This document shows, piece after piece, positions 24,682-33,251 of a stretch of 64,000 bases of DNA (its first letter is position 1; each line of letters starts with the position of its first letter). The translations under genes were made by a program, and so were the position numbers. Origin of the DNA: Leptolyngbya sp. SIO1E4 (lineage in GTDB: Bacteria; Cyanobacteriota; Cyanobacteriia; Phormidesmidales; Phormidesmidaceae); contig JAAHFU020000001.1 of NCBI GenBank assembly GCA_010672825.2, positions 310,001 through 374,000 on the forward strand, read 5' to 3'. The notes below the pieces were generated by a model. It was not told where the DNA came from and searched no databases. It saw only the letters and a list, made by a program, of their open reading frames with translations.

Positions 24682-25110
24682 ATGAAACAACTGTTGTTGG
24701 GCCTGGTAGTAACGCTAGGAATATTAGTCAGTAGCTGGTTTGGGTGGGATGTTAGTCCGGCAACGGCGGCAACCCTTAATGCCCCTTCTTGGAATATGCC
24801 TGTTTTGGCTGAAGAGTCTATCCGCAATGCGGTTGACGACAAGTTAGGGACTGAATACGGCTCCAAGCTTGATCTCAATAACGCAAACGTTCAGGCATTT
24901 GTGAAGTATCGGGGCTTGTATCCTACGATTGCTCGCAAAATCCTGATGAATGCTCCTTATACTTCGGTCGATGAGGTGTTGAAGATTTCTAATCTGAGCG
25001 ATCGTGAACGTGACATTGTTGAGTCAAATCTTGACAACTTTACGGTTACACCACCTGATCCCGCTCTGGTCGAGGGGGCTGACCGCTATAACAACGGTGT
25101 ATACCGCTAG
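24682..25110 (+). CDS. psbU: Photosystem II 12 kDa extrinsic protein
   Basis: PsbU is a lumenal subunit of the oxygen-evolving complex that stabilises the manganese cluster and PSII against heat and chloride loss. The 142-residue precursor has a signal peptide ending ATAA before TLNAPSW. The mature protein shows the conserved double helix-hairpin-helix core KLDLNNANVQAFVKYRGLYPTIARKILMNAPYTSVDEVL and the terminal ERDIVESNLDNFTVTPPDPALVEGADRYNNGVYR. A GAGAGG about nine bases before the ATG supports the start. It is a single gene, with a strong rho-independent terminator (25168-25203). Confidence 0.97.
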   Translation: MKQLLLGLVVTLGILVSSWFGWDVSPATAATLNAPSWNMPVLAEESIRNAVDDKLGTEYGSKLDLNNANVQAFVKYRGLYPTIARKILMNAPYTSVDEVLKISNLSDRERDIVESNLDNFTVTPPDPALVEGADRYNNGVYR

Positions 25111-25167
25111 TTTTTTTAGCATTAACACCTCTGTTAAAAAATCATTTCACATCAACTTGTGATTCAG

Positions 25168-25204
25168 GTCGGCAGGGAGTCAGTCAACTTCCTGTCGGCT
25201 TTTA
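25168..25204 (+). terminator. Rho-independent terminator after psbU
   Basis: Arm GTCGGCAGGGAG (25168-25179), loop of eight bases, arm CTTCCTGTCGGC (25188-25199), then TTTT. All twelve positions pair if three G-U wobbles are allowed. It lies about 60 bases after the psbU stop and just before the nadB start. Confidence 0.75.
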
Positions 25205-25234
25205 GTCTTGAGGATTAGAACTGAGGAACTTATC

Positions 25235-26881
25235 TTGCCAGCATCCCCCTTTGATGTGTTAGTCGTCGGCAGCGGAGCGGCTGGCTTGTATGCAGCACTC
25301 TGCATTCCTTCAAAGTACCAAGTTGGCTTGATTACGAAAGATATCCTCAGCCAATCGGCGAGTGATTGGGCCCAGGGAGGCATTGCAGCGGCGATCGCCC
25401 CGGAGGATTCCCCCAGCCTACATAAAGAAGACACCCTGCAGGCGGGTGTCGGGCTGTGTAACCCCCTCGCTGTAGATCAGCTAGTCGAACAGGCAAATCC
25501 TTGTATTAAAGCTTTGGTGGGGCTAGGGGTTCCCTTTGATCAGCATCAAGGCCAGTTGGCCCTCACCCTAGAGGCAGCCCACTCACAGCAGCGGGTCCTG
25601 CATGCGGCTGATGCCACCGGGCGTGCGGTAGTAAGCACGTTGGCCAAAACCGTTCAGCAACAGCCTAATATCACGGTCTTTGAGCAGACACTGATCCTTG
25701 ATCTTTGGATGCAAGATCACCGGTGTCAAGGAATTGTGACTGTCCATAACCAGGCAGTGGAATGGTGGTCGGCAGGGGCAGTGGTGCTGGCAACTGGGGG
25801 CGGGGGTCAAGTGTTTTCTCATACGACAAACCCCCCTGCCAGCACAGGGGACGGCGTGGCGATGGCCTGGCGAGCAGGGGCTCAGTTACGAGACTTGGAA
25901 TTTTTTCAGTTTCATCCTACGGCCTTACAGGTAGAGGGGGCACCTCGATTCTTAATCAGCGAGGCCGTGAGAGGAGAGGGCGCCCACCTGATTGATAGTG
26001 CCGGTCGGCGATTTGTGTTTGACTACCATCCCCGAGGAGAACTGGCTCCTCGCGATGTCGTTAGTCGTGCCATCTATAGTCACTTGAAGGCGAGGGAATC
26101 GGATATCCCCGACTGGGTCTGGCTTGATCTCAGGCCGATTCCTCCCGAGAAGATTCAGTATCGATTTCCTAATATTCTGGCAGTCTGCCAACGCTGGGGG
26201 GTTGACCCATTTCAGCAGCCGATTCCGGTGTCCCCGGCAGCCCATTACTGGATGGGGGGCATCATCACGAACCTCACCAGCCAAACCACCTTGCCTCAGC
26301 TATATGCCGTCGGGGAAACAGCCAGTACAGGCGTACATGGGGCTAACCGCCTCGCCAGTAACTCGCTGTTGGAATGTCTGGTGTATGGTCGGCAGCTTCA
26401 GTATTTACAGGTAGAGTCGCCGATCGCCGATCCCCCTAAGTTAACTGCTGCCGCACCTTCCCCTTCTCTCTACTTATCTCCAGAAGAAGCTGGTACATTA
26501 GCCCACATTCGGGCTGAGCTTCCTGAATGGGTTTGGCAAGGGGCTGGCATCAGCCGTCATGAGGAGGGGATGACAGCGGCGATCGCCCAAATCGCCCACC
26601 AGAGATCGCGCTTTGATAGCCTCATGATTAGCCAGGCGCTCTATCAGGTGCTCACACAAGCTGCCCCACAGCCCCTCGGCATTGCCGTCGATGACTTGCG
26701 GGTGTGGGCAGAAACTCGGAATCTGCTAGATTTGGCGGGGTTAATTTTGAAGAGCGCTCTCTTTCGCCAAGAGAGTCGGGGCGGCCATTACCGAGCCGAC
26801 TATCCTAAAACAGACCCAGCTTGGCAGGCACATACTCTGGTTCAAGGCGATCGCTGGTGGCGATCGGAAATGTTGCCGTAG
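25235..26881 (+). CDS. nadB: L-aspartate oxidase
   Basis: NadB oxidises L-aspartate to iminoaspartate with FAD, the first step of de novo NAD synthesis with NadA. The FAD-binding motif VLVVGSGAAGLYAAL opens the protein. SQSASDWAQGGIAAAIAPEDSP, GDGVAMAWRAGAQLRDLEFFQFHPTAL, SEAVRGEGAHLI and GVHGANRLASNSLLE complete the FAD- and substrate-binding regions, including the conserved arginines. The C-terminal helical domain is present, and total length of about 548 residues is normal. I prefer the TTG at 25235 because GAGGA lies seven bases upstream; an alternative TTG at 25208 would add nine residues. Convergent with sasA, with 17 bases between stops. Confidence 0.93.
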   Translation: MPASPFDVLVVGSGAAGLYAALCIPSKYQVGLITKDILSQSASDWAQGGIAAAIAPEDSPSLHKEDTLQAGVGLCNPLAVDQLVEQANPCIKALVGLGVPFDQHQGQLALTLEAAHSQQRVLHAADATGRAVVSTLAKTVQQQPNITVFEQTLILDLWMQDHRCQGIVTVHNQAVEWWSAGAVVLATGGGGQVFSHTTNPPASTGDGVAMAWRAGAQLRDLEFFQFHPTALQVEGAPRFLISEAVRGEGAHLIDSAGRRFVFDYHPRGELAPRDVVSRAIYSHLKARESDIPDWVWLDLRPIPPEKIQYRFPNILAVCQRWGVDPFQQPIPVSPAAHYWMGGIITNLTSQTTLPQLYAVGETASTGVHGANRLASNSLLECLVYGRQLQYLQVESPIADPPKLTAAAPSPSLYLSPEEAGTLAHIRAELPEWVWQGAGISRHEEGMTAAIAQIAHQRSRFDSLMISQALYQVLTQAAPQPLGIAVDDLRVWAETRNLLDLAGLILKSALFRQESRGGHYRADYPKTDPAWQAHTLVQGDRWWRSEMLP

Positions 26882-26897
26882 CGTCTGCGAATGTCGG

Positions 26898-28076
26898 CTA
26901 AGCGCGATAAACCGGCAGGGTGAAAAAGAACTGGCTGCCTTCTCCGGGGAGAGACTCTACCCAGATTTGACCATAGTGGGCACGGATAATACGACGACAG
27001 AGGGCTAGCCCCAGGCCGTAACCGTCTTTTTCTTCATCTCGCTGCAGGCGAAAGCTTTCTTCAAAAATCTTTTCGCATTTCTCCTCAGGAATGCCAAGGC
27101 CGGTATCTTTCACGCTGACCTGAATTTTTTGGGTGGTTCGGTGCAGTGCCGAAACGTGTAGCTTGCCCCCTTCCGGCGTGTACTTGATGGCATTGTCTAA
27201 CAAGTTAAACAACACCCGCTGAATTTGCCCAGGATCGACATAAACATGGGGTAAATCTTGAGGAATATCCACCTCTACCTGCTGCGATCGAGCCTCTAAT
27301 TTGTTGCGCATTGAGGCCAGAGCTCCTGCAAACAGATTATTGAAGGAGACATCTTGAGGCTGAATGTGTAAATCTGCCGCCGCTCCCTTAGCCGTCTGCA
27401 AAATGTCAGCAATCATGTGATCGATGGCGCGGATCTGGGTCTTAGCATGATGGAGGAGTTGAGCAGTTAACTTGGCAGACAGGTGCGTTCCCCGTTGAGA
27501 AGACTTTTCCCCATACCCCAATTCCAGCGTTTCCACCGCAATAGAAGCCGCTGTTAAAGGATTTCGCAAATCATGGGCCAGCATCGCCACGATTCGATTT
27601 TTGAATTGAAGTTGGGCTTCTAAGTCTTCTTTGCTCTGCTTAAGGCGAAAGATTTCATCTGAAAGCTTCATCACCTCTACGGAATGAGCCAGTTCGCCTG
27701 AGGCGGGTAGCGTGCCATTAAGGACATCATCTAGATTATCTGAAGAAGCGGAATCCCAAGCAGCGTCAGCTTCTTGTCGCCAATGAGGCCACCACTGATC
27801 TAACTGCGACAAAATATCGCTGCCTGTAATCACCTGCTGCTTACCCGGCGAAAACTTCACCAGGGCAGGGGTTGCAATCAGCCGGAAGTGCTCAACTAAG
27901 TATGGCTGCTCGCTGAGATCTACAACATCTAGGGAAAACGTATGTTCACTGTCAAGCTGCTTAAGATGATGTCTGAGTTGCTGCGCATACTCCCCAGAAC
28001 TGGGGCGCTTATCAATAAACAGCAGCAGCTTAATTGGAACTGGAGCTGCGTCGAATGTATGGGTGAGTTCTGCCAT
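26898..28076 (-). CDS. sasA: Adaptive-response histidine kinase of circadian clock output
   Basis: SasA senses the KaiC phosphorylation state through a KaiB-like N-terminal domain and phosphorylates RpaA, driving circadian gene expression. Residues 14-100 (KLLLFIDKRPSSGEYAQQL ... IATPALVKFSPG) form the thioredoxin-like KaiB-homologous domain. A coiled linker (about 133-158) leads to the H-box MLAHDLRNPLTAA with phosphoacceptor His168. The N-box NLLDNAIKYTP, the G1 motif DTGLGIP and the G2 motif GYGLGLAL form the ATP-binding domain. The length of 392 residues is typical. No transmembrane segment. kai genes are not in the window. Confidence 0.95.
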   Translation of the reverse strand: MAELTHTFDAAPVPIKLLLFIDKRPSSGEYAQQLRHHLKQLDSEHTFSLDVVDLSEQPYLVEHFRLIATPALVKFSPGKQQVITGSDILSQLDQWWPHWRQEADAAWDSASSDNLDDVLNGTLPASGELAHSVEVMKLSDEIFRLKQSKEDLEAQLQFKNRIVAMLAHDLRNPLTAASIAVETLELGYGEKSSQRGTHLSAKLTAQLLHHAKTQIRAIDHMIADILQTAKGAAADLHIQPQDVSFNNLFAGALASMRNKLEARSQQVEVDIPQDLPHVYVDPGQIQRVLFNLLDNAIKYTPEGGKLHVSALHRTTQKIQVSVKDTGLGIPEEKCEKIFEESFRLQRDEEKDGYGLGLALCRRIIRAHYGQIWVESLPGEGSQFFFTLPVYRA

Positions 28077-28327
28077 CCCGGTTTCTCACGTCAGCCTATA
28101 CGCTACATCCCTATAGCCTAGCCTGAAGCCGCTCATGGCGCAGCTTTCAACACGGAGTTCTAGAGAAACCAGTACAAATCACCTAGAAGCTGTTCACTTT
28201 GCTGGAAAAGGGTAGATTGGGAGAACACTCACGTAAGGGCAGGGGGCGGTACCCAGCCTCGACAATATCAAGGGTTTCACTCGTTCGTTCATACCAGGCT
28301 TGAGCCAGTGATATACAGGCATCTGCA

Positions 28328-29527
28328 TTATGATTCTGGATCAATCGTGGCCTCAGGTAAGGTCGTGGCTAAGAGGGCCTGTTTCTCAACATCAATTTGG
28401 TGCCAGTCATCCAGCAAGATGCCGCCAGTATCAGCACTGTTGGGGTTCCAGCTCCAATAGGCAAAGCTGAGGTCATTTTCGTTGATGTAGTCAACTAACT
28501 GCCGCTGCCAAATGCCTTCCGTTGAGTCGGGGTCTGTTTGCCGTCCACCAAATTCTCCGATCAAAATGGGCGCAATCTCTTCGCTCGCGAGGTAATGGAA
28601 TCCAATCTCCCAGCGATCGCGCAAGTTGTCTGGAAACTCAGATTCAGAGAACCAAGGCTGATCGAAAACACCGGAACCATACTCATGGGGAGAGTAGACC
28701 AGCTTGTTGGCCACTGAGAGCCTGACCGGATAGCGACCTGCGCCCTCTAAATTACCGCCCTGCCAATGGATATCAAGTTGCTGATCAGGGACGTTATTCT
28801 CAACCCCTTGCACCAAAATTAGCCAGTCAGGATTGATGCTTAAAATAGCATTTCCAGCCCGTTCTGCAGCTAAGCGCCAATCAGTTTCAAGCACGTCAGT
28901 GCCCCAGCTCGCCTGTCCATGGGGCTCATTTTGCAGATCTGCGCCTAAAACATTGGGCCATCCTTGATACCGTTGAGCGAGCATTGTCCAGGTTCCAATC
29001 CAGTCGGCTTCGCTATACTCGTCGTCGTACCAGAGTTCTGGAATATATTGATCGTTGAGCTGATGACTATCTAGCAGAATTAAAAGACCCTGTCGCTCAG
29101 CTTCTTGAATGACAATATCTAAAATTTCTAGCGGAGATTTATCCCAAAATTCGGCATTCTCTCCAATTGAAAAATCAATACCGGTCGCTTCTTCAGATCG
29201 TAGTGATGTGATCGAAAAAGGGACGCGAATGAAGTTATAGCCTAACCCTTTAATCTCGGCTAGCATATCTTTATAGTCGCGAGCCCAGAGACCGTGAGGG
29301 GCATGGGTTTCAGTTTCAATCCCGAACCAGTTAACGCCTCGCAATAAGACTGGGTTCCCTTCAGCATCAATAATCTGAGCCCCTTGGGTCGATAGCGGCA
29401 TCGGCGGCAAGGCCAGGGTATCACGGGCGATCGCACCCTGAGGCGCGCTGCCAAACGCCAGACAAAGTGCAGAGATCGCCCCTAAAACGGCATAGGTTAT
29501 GAAGCGCATTAATCGGTGATGAAGCAT
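28328..29527 (-). CDS. Glycoside hydrolase family 5 (cellulase-like), secreted
   Basis: About 399 residues from the ATG at 29527 (a TTG at 29557 is also in frame). A signal peptide (FITYAVLGAISALCLAFGSAPQGAIA) directs export. The catalytic TIM-barrel shows RGVNWFGIETE, YNFIRVPFS, the general acid in LGADLQNEPHG and the nucleophile in ILIGEFGGR, as in GH5 endoglucanases. YSPHEYG and FAYWSWNPNSADTGG contribute substrate-binding residues. Both catalytic glutamates are present, so activity on beta-1,4-glucan is plausible. It lies on the same strand as the cellulose synthesis genes about 4 kb away. bcs loci commonly contain a cellulase (BcsZ, GH8); a GH5 enzyme could fill that role here, which is inference. 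Confidence 0.88.
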   Translation of the reverse strand: MLHHRLMRFITYAVLGAISALCLAFGSAPQGAIARDTLALPPMPLSTQGAQIIDAEGNPVLLRGVNWFGIETETHAPHGLWARDYKDMLAEIKGLGYNFIRVPFSITSLRSEEATGIDFSIGENAEFWDKSPLEILDIVIQEAERQGLLILLDSHQLNDQYIPELWYDDEYSEADWIGTWTMLAQRYQGWPNVLGADLQNEPHGQASWGTDVLETDWRLAAERAGNAILSINPDWLILVQGVENNVPDQQLDIHWQGGNLEGAGRYPVRLSVANKLVYSPHEYGSGVFDQPWFSESEFPDNLRDRWEIGFHYLASEEIAPILIGEFGGRQTDPDSTEGIWQRQLVDYINENDLSFAYWSWNPNSADTGGILLDDWHQIDVEKQALLATTLPEATIDPES

Positions 29528-29786
29528 CGTAATAGCAGATATGTTTTGACTCTTCAAAAATTATTGAATGGCGGATGTCACCCATCACTTGAGTTCAACA
29601 TTGCTGATTTCCGAGATCCATCAGAGTTGTTTACGTGAATGGCCTCTGTTGTGGACTAATAAAGGAGACTAGAGGGTAAGGTGAAGGTTCCCCTCAAAGC
29701 TCAAAAATCTTCATGTGCTAATCGTATTTTGATCGCTTGAGGGCGTTTCATTGAATGAGTTACTGATGGCAACTTGTGTTTGGATT

Positions 29787-29834
29787 AAGCACACCCTAAA
29801 TTCCAACCCTATCTTGACCAAGATGTACTAAACC
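29787..29834 (-). repeat. Dispersed AGTACATCTGGGT / GGGTTTAGGG repeat, copy D
   Basis: Read on the minus strand it gives TTTAGTACATCTTGGTCAAG, then ATAGGGTTGG and TTTAGGGTGTGCTT, matching copies B and C in order with substitutions. Intergenic. Confidence 0.65.
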
Positions 29835-30070
29835 CAACTGAAAAAAGCTATCAATTACAAAATCCGTAAAATAAAAGATTAAGACATCGAGTAAAAATTC
29901 ACTTAACCAGCGATCGCCGTCAGCGTCTTTCAAAGATTCATTGACCTTCAACCCCCGTTAGACTTCACCCTAATTGCTGCACTGGTAGCGTCAGTGCAGC
30001 TTTGTCCAGGCTGTTACACCCTTTCTTCGTCAGGCCCCTGTAGCAACGTCAAGATGCGCGAGGTTTTGAT

Positions 30071-30108
30071 TTCTACCTTCTGCCTTCTGCTTTCTGCCTT
30101 TTGCTACA
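30071..30108 (+). repeat. Dispersed CTTCTGCC pyrimidine-rich element, copy 2
   Basis: It begins CTACCTTCTGCC, continues TTCTGCTTTCTGCC and ends TTTTGCTACAG, directly abutting the stop codon of the pentapeptide gene. Same family as 822-876 and the inverted copy at 34033-34090. Confidence 0.65.
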
Positions 30109-30109
30109 G

Positions 30110-31132
30110 TTAACCGACGGCAATCTGTTCTGCATCGGCATTGTTCAGAATTGCTGGAGTCAAATCAACCCCCTGCAAAGACGTTTCAGTCAGGATGGCA
30201 TTGCGCAGGTCAGTTTCCTCCAGGCAAGTTCCCCACAGCATTGCTTGAGACAAGTTCGCGCCACTAAGATCCGCCTGGGTCAAGTTCGCCCCCCACAGAT
30301 CCGCCTGCGTCAAATTCGCCCCCATTAAGACCGCACCACTCAAATCAGCGCCTGCTAAACAGGCTCCACTCAAGTCAGCATGCCAAAGACAGGCGCCTGG
30401 CCCGATCCAAAGCATCCCTGATGACTGGGGGTCAAAATCTTCTGGAAATTGGGTGGTCTCATCATAAAGAGCCTGCTGCAAATTCGTCCCCTGCAGCTCA
30501 GCCCCCGTCAGATTCGCTCCCATCAGATTCGCCTTATGCAGATCGGCATAACTTAAATCTGTATGGGTTAGGTCAGCCCCCTTCAGGTTAGTGGAGCGCA
30601 GGTCTACCTCTGATAAATTCGCTTGCTGCAAGTTAGCGCCCATCAGTTGAGCCTGTTTCAAACAAGCCCCAAACAGACTACTCGACTGCAGGTCAGCATT
30701 ACTTAAAGTGGCTTCAGCGAGATCAGCCCCTTCTAAGCGAGCATGGCTGAGTTGAGCATTGGCCAAGTTGGCTGAGGGGCCGATGTAGTAAGCGTGCGCC
30801 TGCCAAGGCCCAGTTTCGGCTGGGAACTGCGTCGTACAGTCATAGATAGCTGCTCGAAAAATCGTGTCGTCGAGCTGAGCTGCGATAAGGTTGGCTCCCC
30901 GTAGATTGGCGCCACTTAAATCAGCTTGACTCAAATCAGCATTTTCTAGCACGGCACTTCTGAGATCGGCCCCGGCTAAGATCGTCTCTTTACAGTCAGT
31001 GTCGCTCAGGTTAGCTCGCCACAGGTTGGCGTTACGAAGATTGCGCTGACTCAAGTCAAATTCGCGCAATGACAGATTACAAAAGTTTCTTTCTCCTGCT
31101 TGATATCGATACCAAAATTCCTCGGCTTTCAT
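30110..31132 (-). CDS. Pentapeptide-repeat protein
   Basis: The 340-residue protein consists almost wholly of A(D/N)Lxx pentapeptide repeats (for example ANLWRANLSD, ADLSGANLRGANL, ADLTHTDLSYADL), which fold into a right-handed quadrilateral beta helix. The array is interrupted twice by a similar short non-repeat insert, YDCTTQFPAETG and YDETTQFPEDFD, each leading into a Gly-Pro-containing turn (YIGPSA, WIGPGA). The N-terminus FWYRYQAGERNF is non-repetitive. No signal peptide or membrane segment. The family is abundant in cyanobacteria and mostly of unknown function; some members mimic DNA or scaffold other proteins. Separated from the upstream minus-strand gene by 75 bases, so cotranscription is possible. 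Confidence 0.9.
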   Translation of the reverse strand: MKAEEFWYRYQAGERNFCNLSLREFDLSQRNLRNANLWRANLSDTDCKETILAGADLRSAVLENADLSQADLSGANLRGANLIAAQLDDTIFRAAIYDCTTQFPAETGPWQAHAYYIGPSANLANAQLSHARLEGADLAEATLSNADLQSSSLFGACLKQAQLMGANLQQANLSEVDLRSTNLKGADLTHTDLSYADLHKANLMGANLTGAELQGTNLQQALYDETTQFPEDFDPQSSGMLWIGPGACLWHADLSGACLAGADLSGAVLMGANLTQADLWGANLTQADLSGANLSQAMLWGTCLEETDLRNAILTETSLQGVDLTPAILNNADAEQIAVG

Positions 31133-31207
31133 AGCTTTTCATCCGAAAGGTTATCTACGGTGATGATTGATAGCATGGGCCGACTGGGTGTCATGAGGTC
31201 TGTGCAC

Positions 31208-31996
31208 CTAGGCCGCCGACACTAATTCAGCTTGGGACTCTAGTACCCAAACGGCATACCCTTGGTTCATCCGGGTAAGAATGGCCACACAATTTTCTTG
31301 ATTGAGCTGCCTGATTGCGGCAAGGGCCTGATCTTTAGCCATACCGGCATTCAGCAAGCGATAAAACTGTTCATTAAACTCGATGGCATAGAGCTGCTCT
31401 GGCAAATGTGGCACCTGAATCCGGCAGCGTTGATATTGACCCGGAAAAACCACAACCGTGTCGTCAGTCTCTAAGTCAGCTTCAGTAGAAGCCTTAGAAT
31501 CTGGGGACTCTGGCCAAGCAGCGTTCGCCATCGTTAGCGGAAACTCATAGCTCAGTGGCGTTTCATCAGCAGAAGATGTCGCGGCGGCGCGTTCAGTCGT
31601 GGGCCATTCAAAGGTGGAATCCGCTAGGGGCAGTGCTGATAGCGGCGAAGGTCCGGTTTCAGCGGCAGCATTACTCAGCGAGTTACCAGTGACACCGGAA
31701 ATTTCAATGGCTTGCATCACCATTTTTTTCTGCGCCGCGTAGCGCTTGCGCATAAGTTCGGCGGTCACAATCCCAGCGCCAGCGCTCAGGACAATGGTGG
31801 TGCCAATGTAGGGAATTGCAATATCTTTGTGCACCTGATTCAAGACTACCTGGGTCGATTGACCTAAAACAGGCAGGGCATTACCCATATTTTGAGTTGA
31901 CTGTTGCAAAACAATGGGTAAGGTGAGGCCTGAAAAAACAGCGCTTGCGGCCAAGGCTGCCGGGAGAAAAATATTACGAACAGGAAACTCTTTCAT
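31208..31996 (-). CDS. Cyanobacterial membrane protein of unknown function
   Basis: The 262-residue protein has two N-terminal hydrophobic segments (NIFLPAALAASAVFSGLTLPIVL and AIPYIGTTIVLSAGAGIVTAEL) followed by a basic MRKRYAAQKK and a long low-complexity linker. The C-terminal part (about residue 185 onward) has the conserved-looking QYQRCRIQVPHLPEQLYAIEFNEQFYRLLNAGMAKDQALAAIRQL and a short beta-rich end (GYAVWVLESQAELV). I cannot assign a family. Topology suggests a hairpin anchor with a soluble C-terminal domain. The divergent neighbour is a second pentapeptide protein across a 394-base gap. Confidence 0.65.
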   Translation of the reverse strand: MKEFPVRNIFLPAALAASAVFSGLTLPIVLQQSTQNMGNALPVLGQSTQVVLNQVHKDIAIPYIGTTIVLSAGAGIVTAELMRKRYAAQKKMVMQAIEISGVTGNSLSNAAAETGPSPLSALPLADSTFEWPTTERAAATSSADETPLSYEFPLTMANAAWPESPDSKASTEADLETDDTVVVFPGQYQRCRIQVPHLPEQLYAIEFNEQFYRLLNAGMAKDQALAAIRQLNQENCVAILTRMNQGYAVWVLESQAELVSAA

Positions 31997-32390
31997 AATT
32001 CAGTCTGCCTACTGAAAACTCAACGTGGACTCAAACCGTCAACTACCCAAAATGTCGAAACCCGTATTTAATGGGTTGCTACAGGCTCACTAGCTTTTTA
32101 ATATCTTTACTTCGGCCTGCTCTATGTAAATTCTTTGAAGAGCTAACGGAGTTGCTTACATCAACTCAACGTAGATTTACTTTATTATACATATCTTCCC
32201 AACTGTTAGGATTATGCAAATTTAAAAGTTGGGCGAAGTTTACTTTTAATTATCTAGAGTCTCAGCCATTAAATTCACAATAACTTCAAAGTGAATATGC
32301 GGAAAATGCTGAGAAAGTACGAAGAAGATATTAATCTGCATCAAGCAGACATAAGGTATCGAAACGGCTCTAACATTCAGCCTTGAATCC
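31997..32390. other. Divergent promoter region, no gene
   Basis: An AT-rich 394-base gap lies between two divergently transcribed genes. A TATTATAC word near 32182 could be a -10 element. An inverted repeat CCCAACT...AGTTGGG (7 bp arms, 22-base loop) lies near 32200-32235. Neither is decisive. Confidence 0.4.
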
Positions 32391-33137
32391 ATGAATTTCA
32401 ACACAATTTTATTAGGCATGCTGGTGTTTGCAGCGATCGCACCGACTGCGGCATATATGCTATACGCTACGGACAAAACCGCTGAATCGGAGACGACCAC
32501 GACCACGGTAACGAAGGCGATTCCAGACATCACAAATATCCCACAGCATCAAGATAATCCCCTTAAGCAGCTAAAAGAAGCGAATCAATGCATTGCGTGT
32601 AATCTGGCTAATGCAGATCTCAGTGACTTAGATCTGAGTCGCGCTAATTTGAGCCAGGCCGATTTAGTTGAGGCTAATTTTTCCGGTAGTCAGCTCATTA
32701 ATACGATTTTTCAGCAGGCTCAACTTGAGGCAGCTCAGCTAATTGAAGTGAATGCCAGTGGTGCTGATTTTAATAACGCAAATTTAAACTTGGCTGATTT
32801 AACGCGATCGCAACTTATGCAGATCAGTCTGATTCAGGCCAACTTAGATAATGCTGTCTTGACAGGGGTCGAATTGCGCGAGGCAGCCCTGAACGAAGCA
32901 ACGTTACACCAGGCAGAATTGTCAGAGGCAAGTCTCTATGGCGCTATTTTGAGGGAAGCAGATTTGTCAGAAGCAAATTTGCAAGGTGCTGACTTACGCT
33001 ACACAGATTTAACCAATGCAAATTTTAACGGAGCCAATCTAGAAGGGATTCAACTAGAGGGCGCGATTTTACCGGATGGTAGCAACTATAGCGGCAGCGA
33101 CGACATTATTATCTTGTCGGGTGATGGCCAATCATGA
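32391..33137 (+). CDS. Membrane-anchored pentapeptide-repeat protein
   Basis: The 248-residue protein starts with a hydrophobic segment (TILLGMLVFAAIAPTAAYMLYA, residues 5-26), either an uncleaved anchor or a signal peptide, then a Thr/Glu-rich linker and a CIAC cysteine pair just before the repeats. From about residue 70 onward the sequence is a pentapeptide array (ANLADADLSDLDLSRANLSQ-like; ADLSEANLQGADLRYTDL). The repeats are therefore likely outside the cytoplasm or on a membrane surface, unlike the soluble homologue at 30110-31132. A perfect 23-bp-stem terminator follows nine bases after the stop. Function unknown. Confidence 0.85.
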   Translation: MNFNTILLGMLVFAAIAPTAAYMLYATDKTAESETTTTTVTKAIPDITNIPQHQDNPLKQLKEANQCIACNLANADLSDLDLSRANLSQADLVEANFSGSQLINTIFQQAQLEAAQLIEVNASGADFNNANLNLADLTRSQLMQISLIQANLDNAVLTGVELREAALNEATLHQAELSEASLYGAILREADLSEANLQGADLRYTDLTNANFNGANLEGIQLEGAILPDGSNYSGSDDIIILSGDGQS

Positions 33138-33145
33138 ATACTGAG

Positions 33146-33198
33146 AAAATAAAAAAGGGGTTTTTAGGCATTAAACCTAAAAACCCCTTTTTTATTTT
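33146..33198. terminator. Perfect bidirectional rho-independent terminator
   Basis: Arm AAAATAAAAAAGGGG plus TTTTTAGG (33146-33168), 7-base loop CATTAAA, and the exact complement CCTAAAAACCCC plus TTTTTTATTTT (33176-33198), making a 23-bp perfect stem with A- and T-rich outer arms. It separates convergent genes ending at 33137 and 33252 and should terminate both. Confidence 0.9.
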
Positions 33199-33204
33199 TT
33201 TGGA

Positions 33205-33241
33205 TGGATGCGCTTGATGGATGCGCTTGATGGATGCCTGA
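33205..33241. repeat. 13-bp tandem repeat
   Basis: TGGATGCGCTTGA repeats at 33205-33217 and 33218-33230, with a degenerate third copy TGGATGCCTGA. It lies between the bidirectional terminator and the minus-strand lipoprotein's stop codon. Confidence 0.85.
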
Positions 33242-33251
33242 TCGATAGGGT

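Larger units (their letters stand above)
29528..30109. other. Intergenic region with two dispersed repeats
   Basis: The 582 bases between two minus-strand genes hold an inverted copy of the AGTACATCTGG/GGGTTTAGGG element (29787-29834) and the second CTTCTGCC pyrimidine-rich element (30071-30108). No gene is supported. Confidence 0.55.
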
